DNA from: an uncultured Lachnospiraceae bacterium
Lineage (GTDB): Bacteria > Bacillota > Clostridia > Lachnospirales > Lachnospiraceae
Assembly: GCA_910578085.1 (NCBI GenBank)
Contig: CAJTPM010000007.1
Location: 99,098 to 163,097 of the forward strand
DNA: 64,000 nt
Direction: 5' to 3'
Positions within the stretch are counted from its first letter, which is position 1, and every line of letters starts with the position of its first letter. Below the pieces are notes generated by a model. The model saw nothing but the letters and a program-made list of their open reading frames with translations, was not told where the DNA came from and did not search any database. The position numbers were made by a program, and so were the translations under genes. Shown in pieces: positions 35,320-43,969 of this stretch.

Positions 35320-36171
35320 ATGAAAAAATTACAGAGTATTTTACAAATAATAAGAAACCTGCTCCTGTATGAATGGACTGACAAGCGTGTCATAATGGGT
35401 TTTCTGGCGGGGATGGCTGTGCCCCTTTACTGGCTGAAAAATTTTCTGGACTATGCGGCGGGTACGGGGGAACCGGTAAATATTCTGGAAGCTTTTGTGG
35501 TGGTGGAACATGAATATAAAAGCGTGATGTTTCTGGTACTTGGATGGTTTCTCATGGTTTCCGATGCGCCTTTTATCAACGGGAATACTTATTATTCCCT
35601 GTGCCGCACCGGAAAGAGAAGCTGGAATATGACGATGGTTCTCTATCTTCTGGTGCAGGGGGCAATTTATACGGCGGGGGTGGCGCTGCCGATGGTGATC
35701 ATGTCTCTTCCCTGCGGTTTTGCGGGGAAAATGTGGAGTGATCCGGTGTATTTATTGTCACAGGATTACACCATGAGTCAAAGTGCAAAGTACGGGATCA
35801 GTTTTTTACAGCGGGATATGATGCGCAGTATGAATATGCCGAAGGCTTTTCTCGCCACCGCGCTGTGCTTTTTCCTATATGTTGTTTTGATGGGACTTAT
35901 TCTGTATACCGGTAATCTGCTGCTTGGCGGCATCTGGGGGATTGTGGCCGCTTTTATTGTACATGCCGGCGGATTCGGGCTGCGTTTTCTGGGATTTGGC
36001 AGACTTGCATTAGCGGAATATGCATGCCCCGGTAATTTTGCGGAGGCAGGAGGGATGCATCTGACGGGGCCCGTGGCTGTTATGGCCTTGCTTGCGGCGG
36101 CGCTTGTGGTGATACAGTGCTGCCTGATTGATAAAGTTGATTTTAAGGAACAGGTGCATGTGCAGGAGTGA
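35320..36171 (+). CDS. ABC-2-like membrane protein of unknown role (subunit 2)
   Basis: A 283-residue membrane protein with about six helices, a basic N-terminus and a short C-terminal tail. The sequence NGNTYYSLCRTGKRSW in the first third resembles the cytoplasmic loop of ABC-2 permeases that dock the ATPase. ATG at 35320 follows AGGAGAGAAAAGG; a TTG two codons earlier is possible. Together with the preceding gene it could make a heterodimeric channel driven by the ATPase at 36961. Confidence 0.6.
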   Translation: MKKLQSILQIIRNLLLYEWTDKRVIMGFLAGMAVPLYWLKNFLDYAAGTGEPVNILEAFVVVEHEYKSVMFLVLGWFLMVSDAPFINGNTYYSLCRTGKRSWNMTMVLYLLVQGAIYTAGVALPMVIMSLPCGFAGKMWSDPVYLLSQDYTMSQSAKYGISFLQRDMMRSMNMPKAFLATALCFFLYVVLMGLILYTGNLLLGGIWGIVAAFIVHAGGFGLRFLGFGRLALAEYACPGNFAEAGGMHLTGPVAVMALLAAALVVIQCCLIDKVDFKEQVHVQE

Positions 36172-36189
36172 AAAAGGGGAGAAATCGAT

Positions 36190-36843
36190 ATGGAAAGAGG
36201 ATTTGTATATGAGTATCTCGCGGGAGTGGACTTTCCGGTTTACGGAGATTTTTATGGCAGTGTGATTCCGATGATCCCGTTGGGGAGATGGCTGATGGGC
36301 GTGGCGGTAATTCTTTTTATAACGGGGATCTGTCTGAGCCGCAGACGGCAGATATCGGTCCTTGAGATGGTGCGTTTCGGCGGAAGGAAAGGCTGGTGGA
36401 ATGCACAGTTTCGGAAGCTGCTTTTAGTGGGAGCGTCGGCCTGTTTCTGCTATGGGTTCTGTATGAAGGGGATGGATCTGTTGTTTCGTTTGCCGGGGGA
36501 GCGAGGGACGGAGGAACTTCTGATTTTTCTTTTGTGGTCAGTTCATATGATGACGATGATGAGTATATTCTGCCTGTCTGATCTGACTGCTTTCCGTCAT
36601 CTGATACCGGCAGCTCTGTTTGTGACAGAAGTGTCAACTTTTACGGTCGGATTTTATCACTGGCACCTCTCAAAGTTTATGTTTGGGAACTGGGGGATGT
36701 ATGTGTGGAGTAACCGGGTGAAGAAAGATTACGGTTTTTCTCCGGGAGTGGTGATGCTTTTGGAGTGTGTAATGCTCATGGCAGTCCGGAAGATCGGAGG
36801 AATACTGTTAGAAAAGAGAGATGGCTGCCTGTATTCCATTTAA
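36190..36843 (+). CDS. Membrane protein of unknown function (subunit 3)
   Basis: A 217-residue protein with about five hydrophobic segments, beginning with an exposed acidic N-terminus and a helix at about 32-48. RFGGRKGWWNAQFRKLLLVG resembles the amphipathic coupling segment of ABC-2 permeases. GGGGAGAAATCG precedes the ATG. It lies 18 bases after the preceding membrane gene, in the same operon. No family name is secure. Confidence 0.55.
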   Translation: MERGFVYEYLAGVDFPVYGDFYGSVIPMIPLGRWLMGVAVILFITGICLSRRRQISVLEMVRFGGRKGWWNAQFRKLLLVGASACFCYGFCMKGMDLLFRLPGERGTEELLIFLLWSVHMMTMMSIFCLSDLTAFRHLIPAALFVTEVSTFTVGFYHWHLSKFMFGNWGMYVWSNRVKKDYGFSPGVVMLLECVMLMAVRKIGGILLEKRDGCLYSI

Positions 36844-36855
36844 CAGAGGAGGCGG

Positions 36856-36936
36856 ATGAAAGGAGTGTTACGAATGAATGCTGTTTGGTGTCAGAATAAA
36901 AGGAATAGTAGAAAAACAGAAATAAGCAGAATTTAA
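36856..36936 (+). CDS. Possible 26-residue peptide upstream of the ABC ATPase
   Basis: A short frame, MKGVLRMNAVWCQNKRNSRK then TEISRI, has two strong ribosome sites: AGAGGAGGCGG before the first ATG and AGGAG before the internal ATG at 36874. It sits in the only spacer between the membrane genes and the ATPase. It is polar and basic with a single cysteine, without a leader or helix, so it may be a translated leader peptide or nothing. Confidence 0.3.
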   Translation: MKGVLRMNAVWCQNKRNSRKTEISRI

Positions 36937-36960
36937 GAATAGAAGAGGAAAGGGCTCAGT

Positions 36961-37638
36961 ATGGAATATATAGCGGAGATCAGAAACGTGAGCAAAAAGT
37001 TCGGGGATGAGACGGTGGTGCGGGAAGTGACGATGTCTCTGGAAGCCGGAAAAATATATGGCGTGGCGGGCAGAAACGGATCGGGGAAAACGGTGTTATT
37101 TAAGATGATCATCGGTTTTCTGAGACCCTCCTCAGGGAAAATATTTGTGCATGGAAAAGAGATCGGAAAGGATGTCGATTTTGCGGAGGACATCGGGATC
37201 ATTATCGAGACGCCGGGGTTTCTGGGCAGCTTTAACGGTTATAAAAATCTGGAATATCTGGCCTGCATCAAAAAGCAGATCGGAAAGGAAGAGATTCGCC
37301 AGAGCATGAAACTGGTGGGGCTTGATCCGGACAGCAAAAAGAAGGTGAAAAAGTATTCCTTCGGTATGCGGCAGCGGCTGGGCATCGCCCAGGCGATCAT
37401 GGAACATCCAAAGTACCTGATCCTGGATGAGCCGATGAACGGCCTGGACAGAGAGGGGGCGGCGAACATCCGGGCGCTCTTTCTGAAGCTGAAAGAAGAG
37501 GGCGTCACGATCCTGTTGGCAAGCCACCACAGGGAGGATATAGAGGAGTTATGCGACGAAGTCTACGAGATGGAAGACGGCAGGCTGCGGAGAATTTCCG
37601 TATTTAATCTGTCGGAAGAGGGCGATCTGTCGAAGTGA
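36961..37638 (+). CDS. ABC transporter ATP-binding protein
   Basis: A 225-residue single ABC domain. Walker A GRNGSGKTVLFK, Q-loop region IIIETPGFLG, Walker B YLILDEPMNGLD and H-loop LLASHH are present. The signature is YSFGMRQRLGIAQA, with SFGM replacing the LSGGQ-type motif, a variant common in exporters for antibiotics and bacteriocins and in ABC-2 immunity systems. It is the last gene of the cluster from 33190 and would power the membrane proteins encoded upstream. It is convergent with the AraC regulator. Confidence 0.85.
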   Translation: MEYIAEIRNVSKKFGDETVVREVTMSLEAGKIYGVAGRNGSGKTVLFKMIIGFLRPSSGKIFVHGKEIGKDVDFAEDIGIIIETPGFLGSFNGYKNLEYLACIKKQIGKEEIRQSMKLVGLDPDSKKKVKKYSFGMRQRLGIAQAIMEHPKYLILDEPMNGLDREGAANIRALFLKLKEEGVTILLASHHREDIEELCDEVYEMEDGRLRRISVFNLSEEGDLSK

Positions 37639-37644
37639 TCCCTC

Positions 37645-38541
37645 TCATAATGTTTCGGTCTTCCTGTATTCCCTCGGTGTGCGGTTATAAAAACGTTTGA
37701 AAGTTGCGGCGAAATTGCTGGGGCTGTCAAAGCCGCAGGAGAGAGCGATATCGGAAATGCTGCTCTCCGGACAGCATAAAAGCATCTCCGCTCCCTGCAT
37801 GATCCGGTATTTTAACAGATACTGGATCGGGGAAAGCTGTATGGTTTTCTGAAAACAGCGCAGGCATTCCCGCTCGCCAATATCTGCCGTTCCGGCAATA
37901 TCGGACAGAGAAATATCATTGAAAAAATTTTTGTGAATAAACTCCAGCATTTTCCGGATGCGCAGATTATCCTGACTGTGGAATGAGTCCTGCGCATTCA
38001 GTTTATCCTCAAATTCATCCGCCAGAAAAAGGCAGATCCGGGAAAGGTTCTCCCGGACAGTGAATTCAAATCCCCGGGGCTCCTTCTGCATGGCATCGAA
38101 AGCATCACGGAACCACGAAATGACATCCTGATGTATGGAATGTAAGAGGGGCATTTCGGAAAAACATTCGCAGGCTATCAGCGGATAAATATATTTCCGG
38201 GCAAAGACAGAATCCTCATTGCCACAGACAAGAGCAGGACTGAATACGAGGGAATACAGGTGACAATAATCGGCGCCAATGCCGTAGTGCAGGATGTTGG
38301 AATTGATTACAAAAGCATCCCCTTCCTCTATATAAAAAGATCTGGAAGGTATTTTCAGCTCAATGCGCCCTTCTGCGATGTATATGATTTCCAACTCCTC
38401 ATGCCAGTGCCAGGGTATGGCATTTTCCTCATGATCGGTGTAGGCGGAAGAGTATCCTGCGCAGGGAAAGGCAAGGGAACCGTGGGGGTTCAGTTCTTTT
38501 AATCTCTGATTCAGATGTAATGTACATTCCTGCAGCGCCAT
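37645..38541 (-). CDS. AraC-family regulator with cupin sensor domain
   Basis: A 298-residue regulator. The N-terminal cupin (about 40-130) has HWHEELEIIYIAEGRIEL and GDAFVINSNILHYG, a sugar-binding arrangement. The C-terminal AraC domain (about 195-295) has ISLSDIAGTADIGERECLRC and CGFDSPSNFAATFKRFYNRT. AAGGAGC precedes the ATG at 38541. It is divergent from an MFS gene 200 bases away and may control it. Confidence 0.88.
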   Translation of the reverse strand: MALQECTLHLNQRLKELNPHGSLAFPCAGYSSAYTDHEENAIPWHWHEELEIIYIAEGRIELKIPSRSFYIEEGDAFVINSNILHYGIGADYCHLYSLVFSPALVCGNEDSVFARKYIYPLIACECFSEMPLLHSIHQDVISWFRDAFDAMQKEPRGFEFTVRENLSRICLFLADEFEDKLNAQDSFHSQDNLRIRKMLEFIHKNFFNDISLSDIAGTADIGERECLRCFQKTIQLSPIQYLLKYRIMQGAEMLLCCPESSISDIALSCGFDSPSNFAATFKRFYNRTPREYRKTETL

Positions 38542-38742
38542 GAAATGCTCCTTTACTCAAAACAAACGGAAGATAAAATAAATTCTGATTTTAAACTGTT
38601 GCCGCTTCCCAGGCGGTTTTTTTATATTATATGTCCAAAAACAGATTGTATCAACTGAAAAATGTCGATATTATAATGATAGTAAAGGAAAAACAAAGCG
38701 CAACACGTTGAAAACAAATAGAGGGTGCAAAGGAGGCAGACT

Positions 38743-39924
38743 ATGTTTCAGTTGTTATTGGCTATCATTTATCTGGCATTTATCAGTCTTGGACTGCCAG
38801 ATTCTCTTTTAGGTTCGGCCTGGCCGATTATGTATCAGGAGTTTTCAGTTCCTGTGTCCTATGCGGGTGGAATTTCCATGATCATTGCAGCGGGAACGAT
38901 CGTTTCCAGTTTACAGTGCGACCGCCTGACCAGAAAACTGGGGACGGGAAAAGTGACAGCGATCAGTGTGTTGACGACGGCTGCCGCGCTGTTCGGATTT
39001 TCGATCAGTCATTCCTATCTGGCATTATGTATCTGGGCGGTTCCCTATGGTCTCGGCGCCGGTTGTGTAGATGCTTCTCTGAACAATTATGTGGCGCTGC
39101 ATTATGCAAGCCGTCATATGAGCTGGCTGCACTGTATGTGGGGCGTGGGCGCATCTCTTGGGCCTTATATTATGGGATATGCCCTGACAGGGGGCAAAGG
39201 CTGGAACATGGGTTATCGGTATATCGCTGCTTTGCAGATCCTGCTGACGGTTGTTCTGCTGATCAGTCTGCCGCTTTGGAAAAAGCAGCGTACGGCGGCA
39301 GATGTCCAGGATTCCGATACGGCGCAGGAGCAGAATAAAGCCCTCTCTTTAGCACAGATCAGCCGGATCCCGGGAGCAAAAGAGGTCATGATCACCTTTT
39401 TCTGCTACTGTGCAGTGGAACAGACGGCAGGTCTTTGGGCCAGCAGCTATCTTGTTCTGCATAGCGGGGTTACCTCTGAGGCAGCTGCGGGGTTTGCCAG
39501 TCTGTTTTATATCGGAATCACTGTAGGGCGGGCGCTGGCCGGATTTCTGACAATAAAGTTTAACGATACGCAGATGATCAGACTGGGCCAGGTGCTTATT
39601 CTGTCCGGAATCCTGTTGCTGCTTTTGCCGCTTGGCGGGACGGCCGGGCTTGCAGGACTGATCATAATCGGGCTTGGCTGTGCGCCGATCTATCCCTCGA
39701 TCATCCATTCCACACCGGACCATTTCGGAGCGGAGAATTCCCAGGCGGTGATCGGGGTGCAGATGGCAGCAGCTTATGTGGGAATTTTAGTGATGCCGCC
39801 GGTGTTTGGGCTGATTGCCACTCATATCAGCGCATCGCTTCTTCCGCTGTATCTTCTGGCAATTCTGTTGCTGATGGCAGTGATGCATGAGAAATTGTTA
39901 AAACAGACGGTGCATGGAAAATAA
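38743..39924 (+). CDS. MFS transporter, FucP/YfkF-like sugar permease group
   Basis: A 393-residue protein with twelve hydrophobic segments. The first helix with SLGLPDSLLGSAWPIMYQEF, the loop after helix 2 (CDRLTRKLGTGKV) and the GCVDASLNNYVA helix are typical of the FucP-like branch of the major facilitator superfamily. ATG at 38743 follows AAAGGAGG; the longer in-frame start is disfavoured. It is divergent from the AraC/cupin regulator, which suggests sugar-dependent control. A decayed PHP gene follows it. The transported compound is not determined. Confidence 0.85.
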   Translation: MFQLLLAIIYLAFISLGLPDSLLGSAWPIMYQEFSVPVSYAGGISMIIAAGTIVSSLQCDRLTRKLGTGKVTAISVLTTAAALFGFSISHSYLALCIWAVPYGLGAGCVDASLNNYVALHYASRHMSWLHCMWGVGASLGPYIMGYALTGGKGWNMGYRYIAALQILLTVVLLISLPLWKKQRTAADVQDSDTAQEQNKALSLAQISRIPGAKEVMITFFCYCAVEQTAGLWASSYLVLHSGVTSEAAAGFASLFYIGITVGRALAGFLTIKFNDTQMIRLGQVLILSGILLLLLPLGGTAGLAGLIIIGLGCAPIYPSIIHSTPDHFGAENSQAVIGVQMAAAYVGILVMPPVFGLIATHISASLLPLYLLAILLLMAVMHEKLLKQTVHGK

Positions 39925-39971
39925 AGCAGGGAGAACTGATAAACAGCAGAACAGACAAAACTGGCAGGAAA

Positions 39972-40757
39972 ATGCACAGAACGGATGAAACAGGAAAAGC
40001 AGGCGAACAGGCAAGCGGAAGAAGCAGCGAAAGAAAAAATCTCCGTTATATTCCGGGCATCGAGATCGACTGTACTTTTCAGGGCATGGATTTTCATGTG
40101 CTGGGTTACGGAATTGATTATAAAAGCGGTGACTTTGCCGATCTTGAGCAGAATATAGAGAAACAGAGCTTTCAGGCTTCTCTGAAAAGGCTCACACAGA
40201 CACAGGCGCTGGGATTCCATGTGACGGAAAACGATATGTGGGAACTTTCCAAAGACCGTTACTGGAAAGCTATATGGACCGGAGAGATGTTTGTGGAGGT
40301 ACTGCTGTCCAAACCGGTATATGCAGATCACTCTCTGTTAAAACCATACCGCCCAGGCGGATCCCGGGGAGATAATCCTTACGTCAACTTTTACTGGGAT
40401 TACTATGCTCAGAGAAAACTCTGTTATGTGCCGATGGAATACCCGGAGATGAGAAAGATCATTGGTATGATCCATGCAAACGGCGGATTTGCAGTGCTGG
40501 CGCATCCCTGGGTAAACCTGAAGGAGAATATCTGCATGCTGGATGAAATTCTGGATCTCGGTCTGGACGGTATAGAGGCGTTCAGCAGTTACCATACAAG
40601 GGAGCAGGCGGAATTTTTGTACAGTAAGGCACAGGAGAGACATCTGATCGCGACCTACGGGAGCGATTATCATGGAAAAACGAAACCTGCTATCGGATTG
40701 GGGCAGCATCAGTTACACATTCTACAGCTGTCCTTTCCTTTGAGTACCAATTTCTAA
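39972..40757 (+). pseudogene. PHP-domain phosphoesterase lacking its N-terminus, with a frameshift
   Basis: Clear PHP motifs remain: YIPGIEIDC, DFHVLGYGID, GGFAVLAHPWV and YGSDYHGK, so the region encodes part of a PHP phosphoesterase (RNase AM/YciV-like). The first metal motif (HxH...SDG, then TDH) is missing. Just before NLRYIPG a run of six A at about 40034 appears to have lost one base: the other frame upstream reads AEEAAKEK, which aligns naturally with the domain. The remaining product cannot assemble the trinuclear metal site and is likely dead. Confidence 0.75.
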
Positions 40758-41155
40758 GCTAAAATCCAAAGTGCACATGTTAACATAAACATAAAACAAC
40801 AAAATACTATGAGCAGCAGTATCCAACCAAACCATTCATTTGATTTATCTTCTGCCCAGAATATTTTATTTATTTCTTCGGCATATAATAACGGAATCTG
40901 TTCATTATTTTTGTACTTCTTAATTTTCTTATCCGATGTTAATATCTTTCTTCGATGAACATCATTATTTAATTGATATTCCACTTCAACGACATATCTT
41001 ATCGGTTGCCCAATTATTTCTGTACAACTTAATTTTTTCCCTAAAATACGCCTGCTGCTTCTTTCTTTTAAACGCTTATTTCGAAAAATTATATATATGC
41101 CCGAAATCCCTGCTATTCCTGCGAGGAAGCTCATCACACCTATAATAATGTTCAT
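40754..41155 (-). CDS. Small membrane protein, DUF3592-like
   Basis: A 133-residue protein with a membrane helix at each end (about 3-23 and 108-130) and between them a small soluble domain: GKKLSCTEIIGQPIRYVVEV, then YQLNNDVHRRK and IPLLYAEEINKIFW. This two-helix layout with an exposed beta domain is like DUF3592 proteins, whose role is unknown. It overlaps the end of the PHP pseudogene by 4 bases in convergent orientation. Its base composition is more AT-rich than its neighbours, which hints at recent acquisition. Confidence 0.6.
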   Translation of the reverse strand: MNIIIGVMSFLAGIAGISGIYIIFRNKRLKERSSRRILGKKLSCTEIIGQPIRYVVEVEYQLNNDVHRRKILTSDKKIKKYKNNEQIPLLYAEEINKIFWAEDKSNEWFGWILLLIVFCCFMFMLTCALWILA

Positions 41156-41361
41156 TCTCTAAAAAATGCTGTTTTTCAGCATTTCCTCCGTTTTCTAATA
41201 TTATTTAATATCATTGTCAGGAAAAAGTCACTATTCCTCTAAAATATATTTCATTATAGGTGAACCATAACCGTTAAAAACATATATTCTATTGCAATTC
41301 GGACATTTCCGGACATCATATTTAGGGAGTGGTATTTTCCAAGGCTCTATGATATCACAAT

Positions 41362-41508
41362 TTAATAATAGTTTCCAGTGGCAATGGTGATATAATTTTT
41401 AGCCTGTTTGTGACGATTCAGATTTATTTTATCAAGATGTCCGGCGAGCCGGATGAAGACATCTTGGGAGATGTCCGCAACGAGATATGTATCGGCTATG
41501 CTATCCAT
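41362..41508 (-). CDS. Small hypothetical protein of 48 residues
   Basis: The ATG at 41508 has GGGAGG 6 bases upstream. The product reads MDSIADTYLVADISQDVFIR and continues with LAGHLDKINLNRHKQAKNY, soluble and helical. No family is recognised. It lies in an AT-rich 680-base stretch between the DUF3592-like gene and the GH35 gene and may be the remnant of a mobile element gene. Confidence 0.4.
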   Translation of the reverse strand: MDSIADTYLVADISQDVFIRLAGHLDKINLNRHKQAKNYITIATGNYY

Positions 41509-41840
41509 CACTTACCTCCCTGTCAGTTTGTGTAATAATCCTTTTGGTATCACCATAAAAAGCATCATATAGCATAATCGGGAGTTTTGACGCTGACTAA
41601 TGGTAATAAAACTAATACTGGTAGATATTTGACGCAAAATTTTGATGCCTAAATATATTTTTGAATTCCTTGTTAAGAACAAAAGTCAATAGTATGAGAT
41701 TATAGATGGAGATCTGTATGGTACAGATTTTTATTGTTGCTTGGGATAAATTTGCAAGCTGGACAAAAAAAGCTGAAGCAGATATAATGATGACAGATTG
41801 CATCAGTTTTTGGCAAAAGAGAAGATGAGAGGAAGGCATT
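41509..41840 (+). other. AT-rich spacer upstream of the GH35 gene
   Basis: No gene, clear promoter or strong dyad is visible in these 332 bases. The right end provides GAGGAAGG for the GTG start of the GH35 gene. Composition is similar to the DUF3592-like gene before it. Confidence 0.5.
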
Positions 41841-43580
41841 GTGCGTAAATTTGAAATAAAAGATGATTTCTATTTGGACGGCGAGAAAGTTAAAATTATT
41901 TCCGGCGGCATGAACTATTTTCGGATAGTACCGGAGTATTGGCGGGATCGGTTGGAAAAGCTGAAAGCATTGGGCTGCAATACCGTAGAGACATATATAC
42001 CCTGGAATCTTCATGAGAAGCAGAAAGGACACTTTGAGTTCAATGGTATGCTGGATGTTGCCAGGTATGTTAAAATGGCACAGGATCTTGGGCTTATGGT
42101 AATCCTCAGACCTTCGCCATATATATGTGGAGAGTGGGAATTTGGCGGACTTCCCTATTGGCTTTTAAAAGAGGACGGCATGAAATTACGGTGTATGTAT
42201 GAACCGTATCTCGAGCATATCCGGGATTATTATAAAGTATTATTTGAAGTGATATCTCCCTTGCAGATTACAAGAGGCGGTCCTGTTATTTTTATGCAGG
42301 TGGAAAATGAATATGGCTATTACGGAGATGATTCCGTTTATCTGGAATATTTAAAAGAGTTGATGATAGAAAACGGCTGTGAAGTTCCGCTTGTAACGTC
42401 TGACGGACCCTGGGATGAGGCTTTTGAGCATGGAAGGATAGACGGCGTTTTACAGACAGGAAATTTCGGCTCCAAGGGAAAAACACAGTTTGAAGTGATG
42501 AAGAAAAAAATTGGAAACGCTCCTTTGATGTGTATGGAGTTTTGGGTTGGCTGGTTCGATTATTGGGGCGGTGAGCATCATACGGGGGACCTGAAAGAAC
42601 ACCTGAAAGATTTGGAAGATATCCTTCAGGAAGGCCATGTCAATCTGTATATGTTTGAAGGCGGAACTAATTTCGGGTTTATGAACGGAGCAAATTATTA
42701 TGATAGACTGGAACCGGATGTAACTTCCTATGATTATGATGCGCTGCTTACAGAGGACGGGCAGATAACCCCTAAGTACAGAGAATTTCAAAAGATTATC
42801 GGAAAATATGCTGCTTTACCGGAAATCAGCATTGCCAGTAAGACAAACAGAGCGGAATATGGAACGGTCGGGTTAACAAGGTCCGGTGATTTATTCAGTA
42901 ATCTTGACAAGTTGTCTGCACCGGTAGAAAAGAATTATCCGGTATGCATGGAAAAAGTTGACCAGGGATACGGTTATATCTTATATGAGAGTAAAATACC
43001 GGAATTAAATTGTCTCAGGAAACTGCGCTTATGGAAAGCAAATGACAGGGCGAATATTTTTTTGGATGACAGGCCGGTATTGACGCTTTATGATAAAGAG
43101 CTGCTGTCTGAGCATGAGATGGATCCTGTAACGTGCGCTGCGGGAAAAATTGATATTTTAGTGGAAAACATGGGACGTGTGAACTTCACGCCGATTATGG
43201 AAGAGCAGAGAAAAGGCATAGACGGAGGAATTCAGATAAACGGCTGCCTGCATTTTGGGTGGACAATTTATCCGCTTCCATTGGATGATCTGACAAAGAT
43301 AGATTTTACACATTCTGCAAGGGCAGGATTGCCGGGGTTTTACGAGTTTCAATTTGAAATCCGGGAAACGGCGGATACTTTCCTGGATATGAGTGGCTGG
43401 GGTAAGGGAGCCGCATTTGTCAATGATTTTAATATAGGCCGTTTCTGGGAAATCGGGCCGCAAAAAAGGCTCTATATTCCGGCGCCGCTTCTGAAAAAGG
43501 GAAAAAATACGATCATAGTATTTGAAACCGAAGGAAAAGTGTCAGATTCTATTAAATTATGTGATGAGCCGTGGATATGA
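41841..43580 (+). CDS. GH35 beta-galactosidase
   Basis: A 579-residue cytoplasmic enzyme. The TIM barrel spans about 8-330 with GCNTVETYIPWNLHE, acid/base Glu157 in VENEYG and nucleophile Glu233 in CMEFWVGWFD; jelly-roll domains follow, ending in GAAFVNDFNIGRFWEIGPQK. Retaining GH35 enzymes release terminal beta-galactose. No signal peptide is present, so the substrate must be imported, fitting the ABC importer after it. The start is GTG with GAGGAAGG upstream. Length is in the normal range for compact GH35 enzymes (about 580-600). Confidence 0.93.
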   Translation: MRKFEIKDDFYLDGEKVKIISGGMNYFRIVPEYWRDRLEKLKALGCNTVETYIPWNLHEKQKGHFEFNGMLDVARYVKMAQDLGLMVILRPSPYICGEWEFGGLPYWLLKEDGMKLRCMYEPYLEHIRDYYKVLFEVISPLQITRGGPVIFMQVENEYGYYGDDSVYLEYLKELMIENGCEVPLVTSDGPWDEAFEHGRIDGVLQTGNFGSKGKTQFEVMKKKIGNAPLMCMEFWVGWFDYWGGEHHTGDLKEHLKDLEDILQEGHVNLYMFEGGTNFGFMNGANYYDRLEPDVTSYDYDALLTEDGQITPKYREFQKIIGKYAALPEISIASKTNRAEYGTVGLTRSGDLFSNLDKLSAPVEKNYPVCMEKVDQGYGYILYESKIPELNCLRKLRLWKANDRANIFLDDRPVLTLYDKELLSEHEMDPVTCAAGKIDILVENMGRVNFTPIMEEQRKGIDGGIQINGCLHFGWTIYPLPLDDLTKIDFTHSARAGLPGFYEFQFEIRETADTFLDMSGWGKGAAFVNDFNIGRFWEIGPQKRLYIPAPLLKKGKNTIIVFETEGKVSDSIKLCDEPWI

Positions 43581-43599
43581 AATAAATAATATCGCTTAC

Positions 43600-43644
43600 A
43601 ATAAAAGAAAACGCCGGGCGGAAATGCCGGCGTTTTCTTTTATT
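43600..43644. terminator. Bidirectional terminator after the GH35 gene
   Basis: A perfect 18-bp stem (AATAAAAGAAAACGCCGG and its complement) with a 9-base loop; T-rich on the plus strand at one end and, by symmetry, on the minus strand at the other. Confidence 0.9.
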
Positions 43645-43658
43645 GTGGGCTTTAGCCT

Positions 43659-43709
43659 GTTTCGTATGATTCCGTTTTTCGTGTTCCGAAAAACGGAATC
43701 ATACGAAAC
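43659..43709. repeat. Perfect 23-bp inverted repeat with 5-base loop
   Basis: The arm at 43659-43681 is the exact complement of that at 43687-43709, separated by TGTTC. It is 14 bases beyond the GH35 terminator and has no T run, so it is not an obvious second terminator. A smaller dyad, CCCGC/GCGGG, follows at about 43720. It may be a dispersed palindromic repeat. Confidence 0.85.
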
Positions 43710-43878
43710 AATAAACCACCCGCTATGCGGGTAACAAGCAGCCTGAAACTTTCGGACAAAGAATCGTGTTCAGCTATAACCCTTATGCGCAGTGTGCTTC
43801 TCCTTTCTGTTGTAGTTCATAACTGTTCGGCCTTTCGGCTTTATTTTTGCTGTAATTTCACCAAAGAAATAAAAATTG

Positions 43879-43907
43879 TTGACACCTGGTGATGAACATG
43901 TTATAGT
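43879..43907 (+). promoter_or_regulatory. Promoter of the galactoside importer operon
   Basis: TTGACA (43879-43884), 17 bases and TATAGT (43902-43907). The LacI-like palindrome follows at the expected transcription start. Confidence 0.85.
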
Positions 43908-43915
43908 TGATTATA

Positions 43916-43930
43916 AGAAAACGTTTACAA
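43916..43930. promoter_or_regulatory. Probable LacI-type operator
   Basis: AAGAAAACGTTTACAAAA contains the central palindrome AAACGTTT (43919-43926), the usual core of LacI/CcpA-like sites. It overlaps the transcription start of the importer operon, which ends in a LacI gene (47201). Confidence 0.65.
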
Positions 43931-43969
43931 AACTTAAGCAAATTATACAATCAAAATGGAGGGATGTCA

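Noticed and set aside
43659..43709. Integron-type or phage attachment site
   Set aside because: Perfect full-length pairing without the unpaired bases of attC sites, and no integrase gene nearby.
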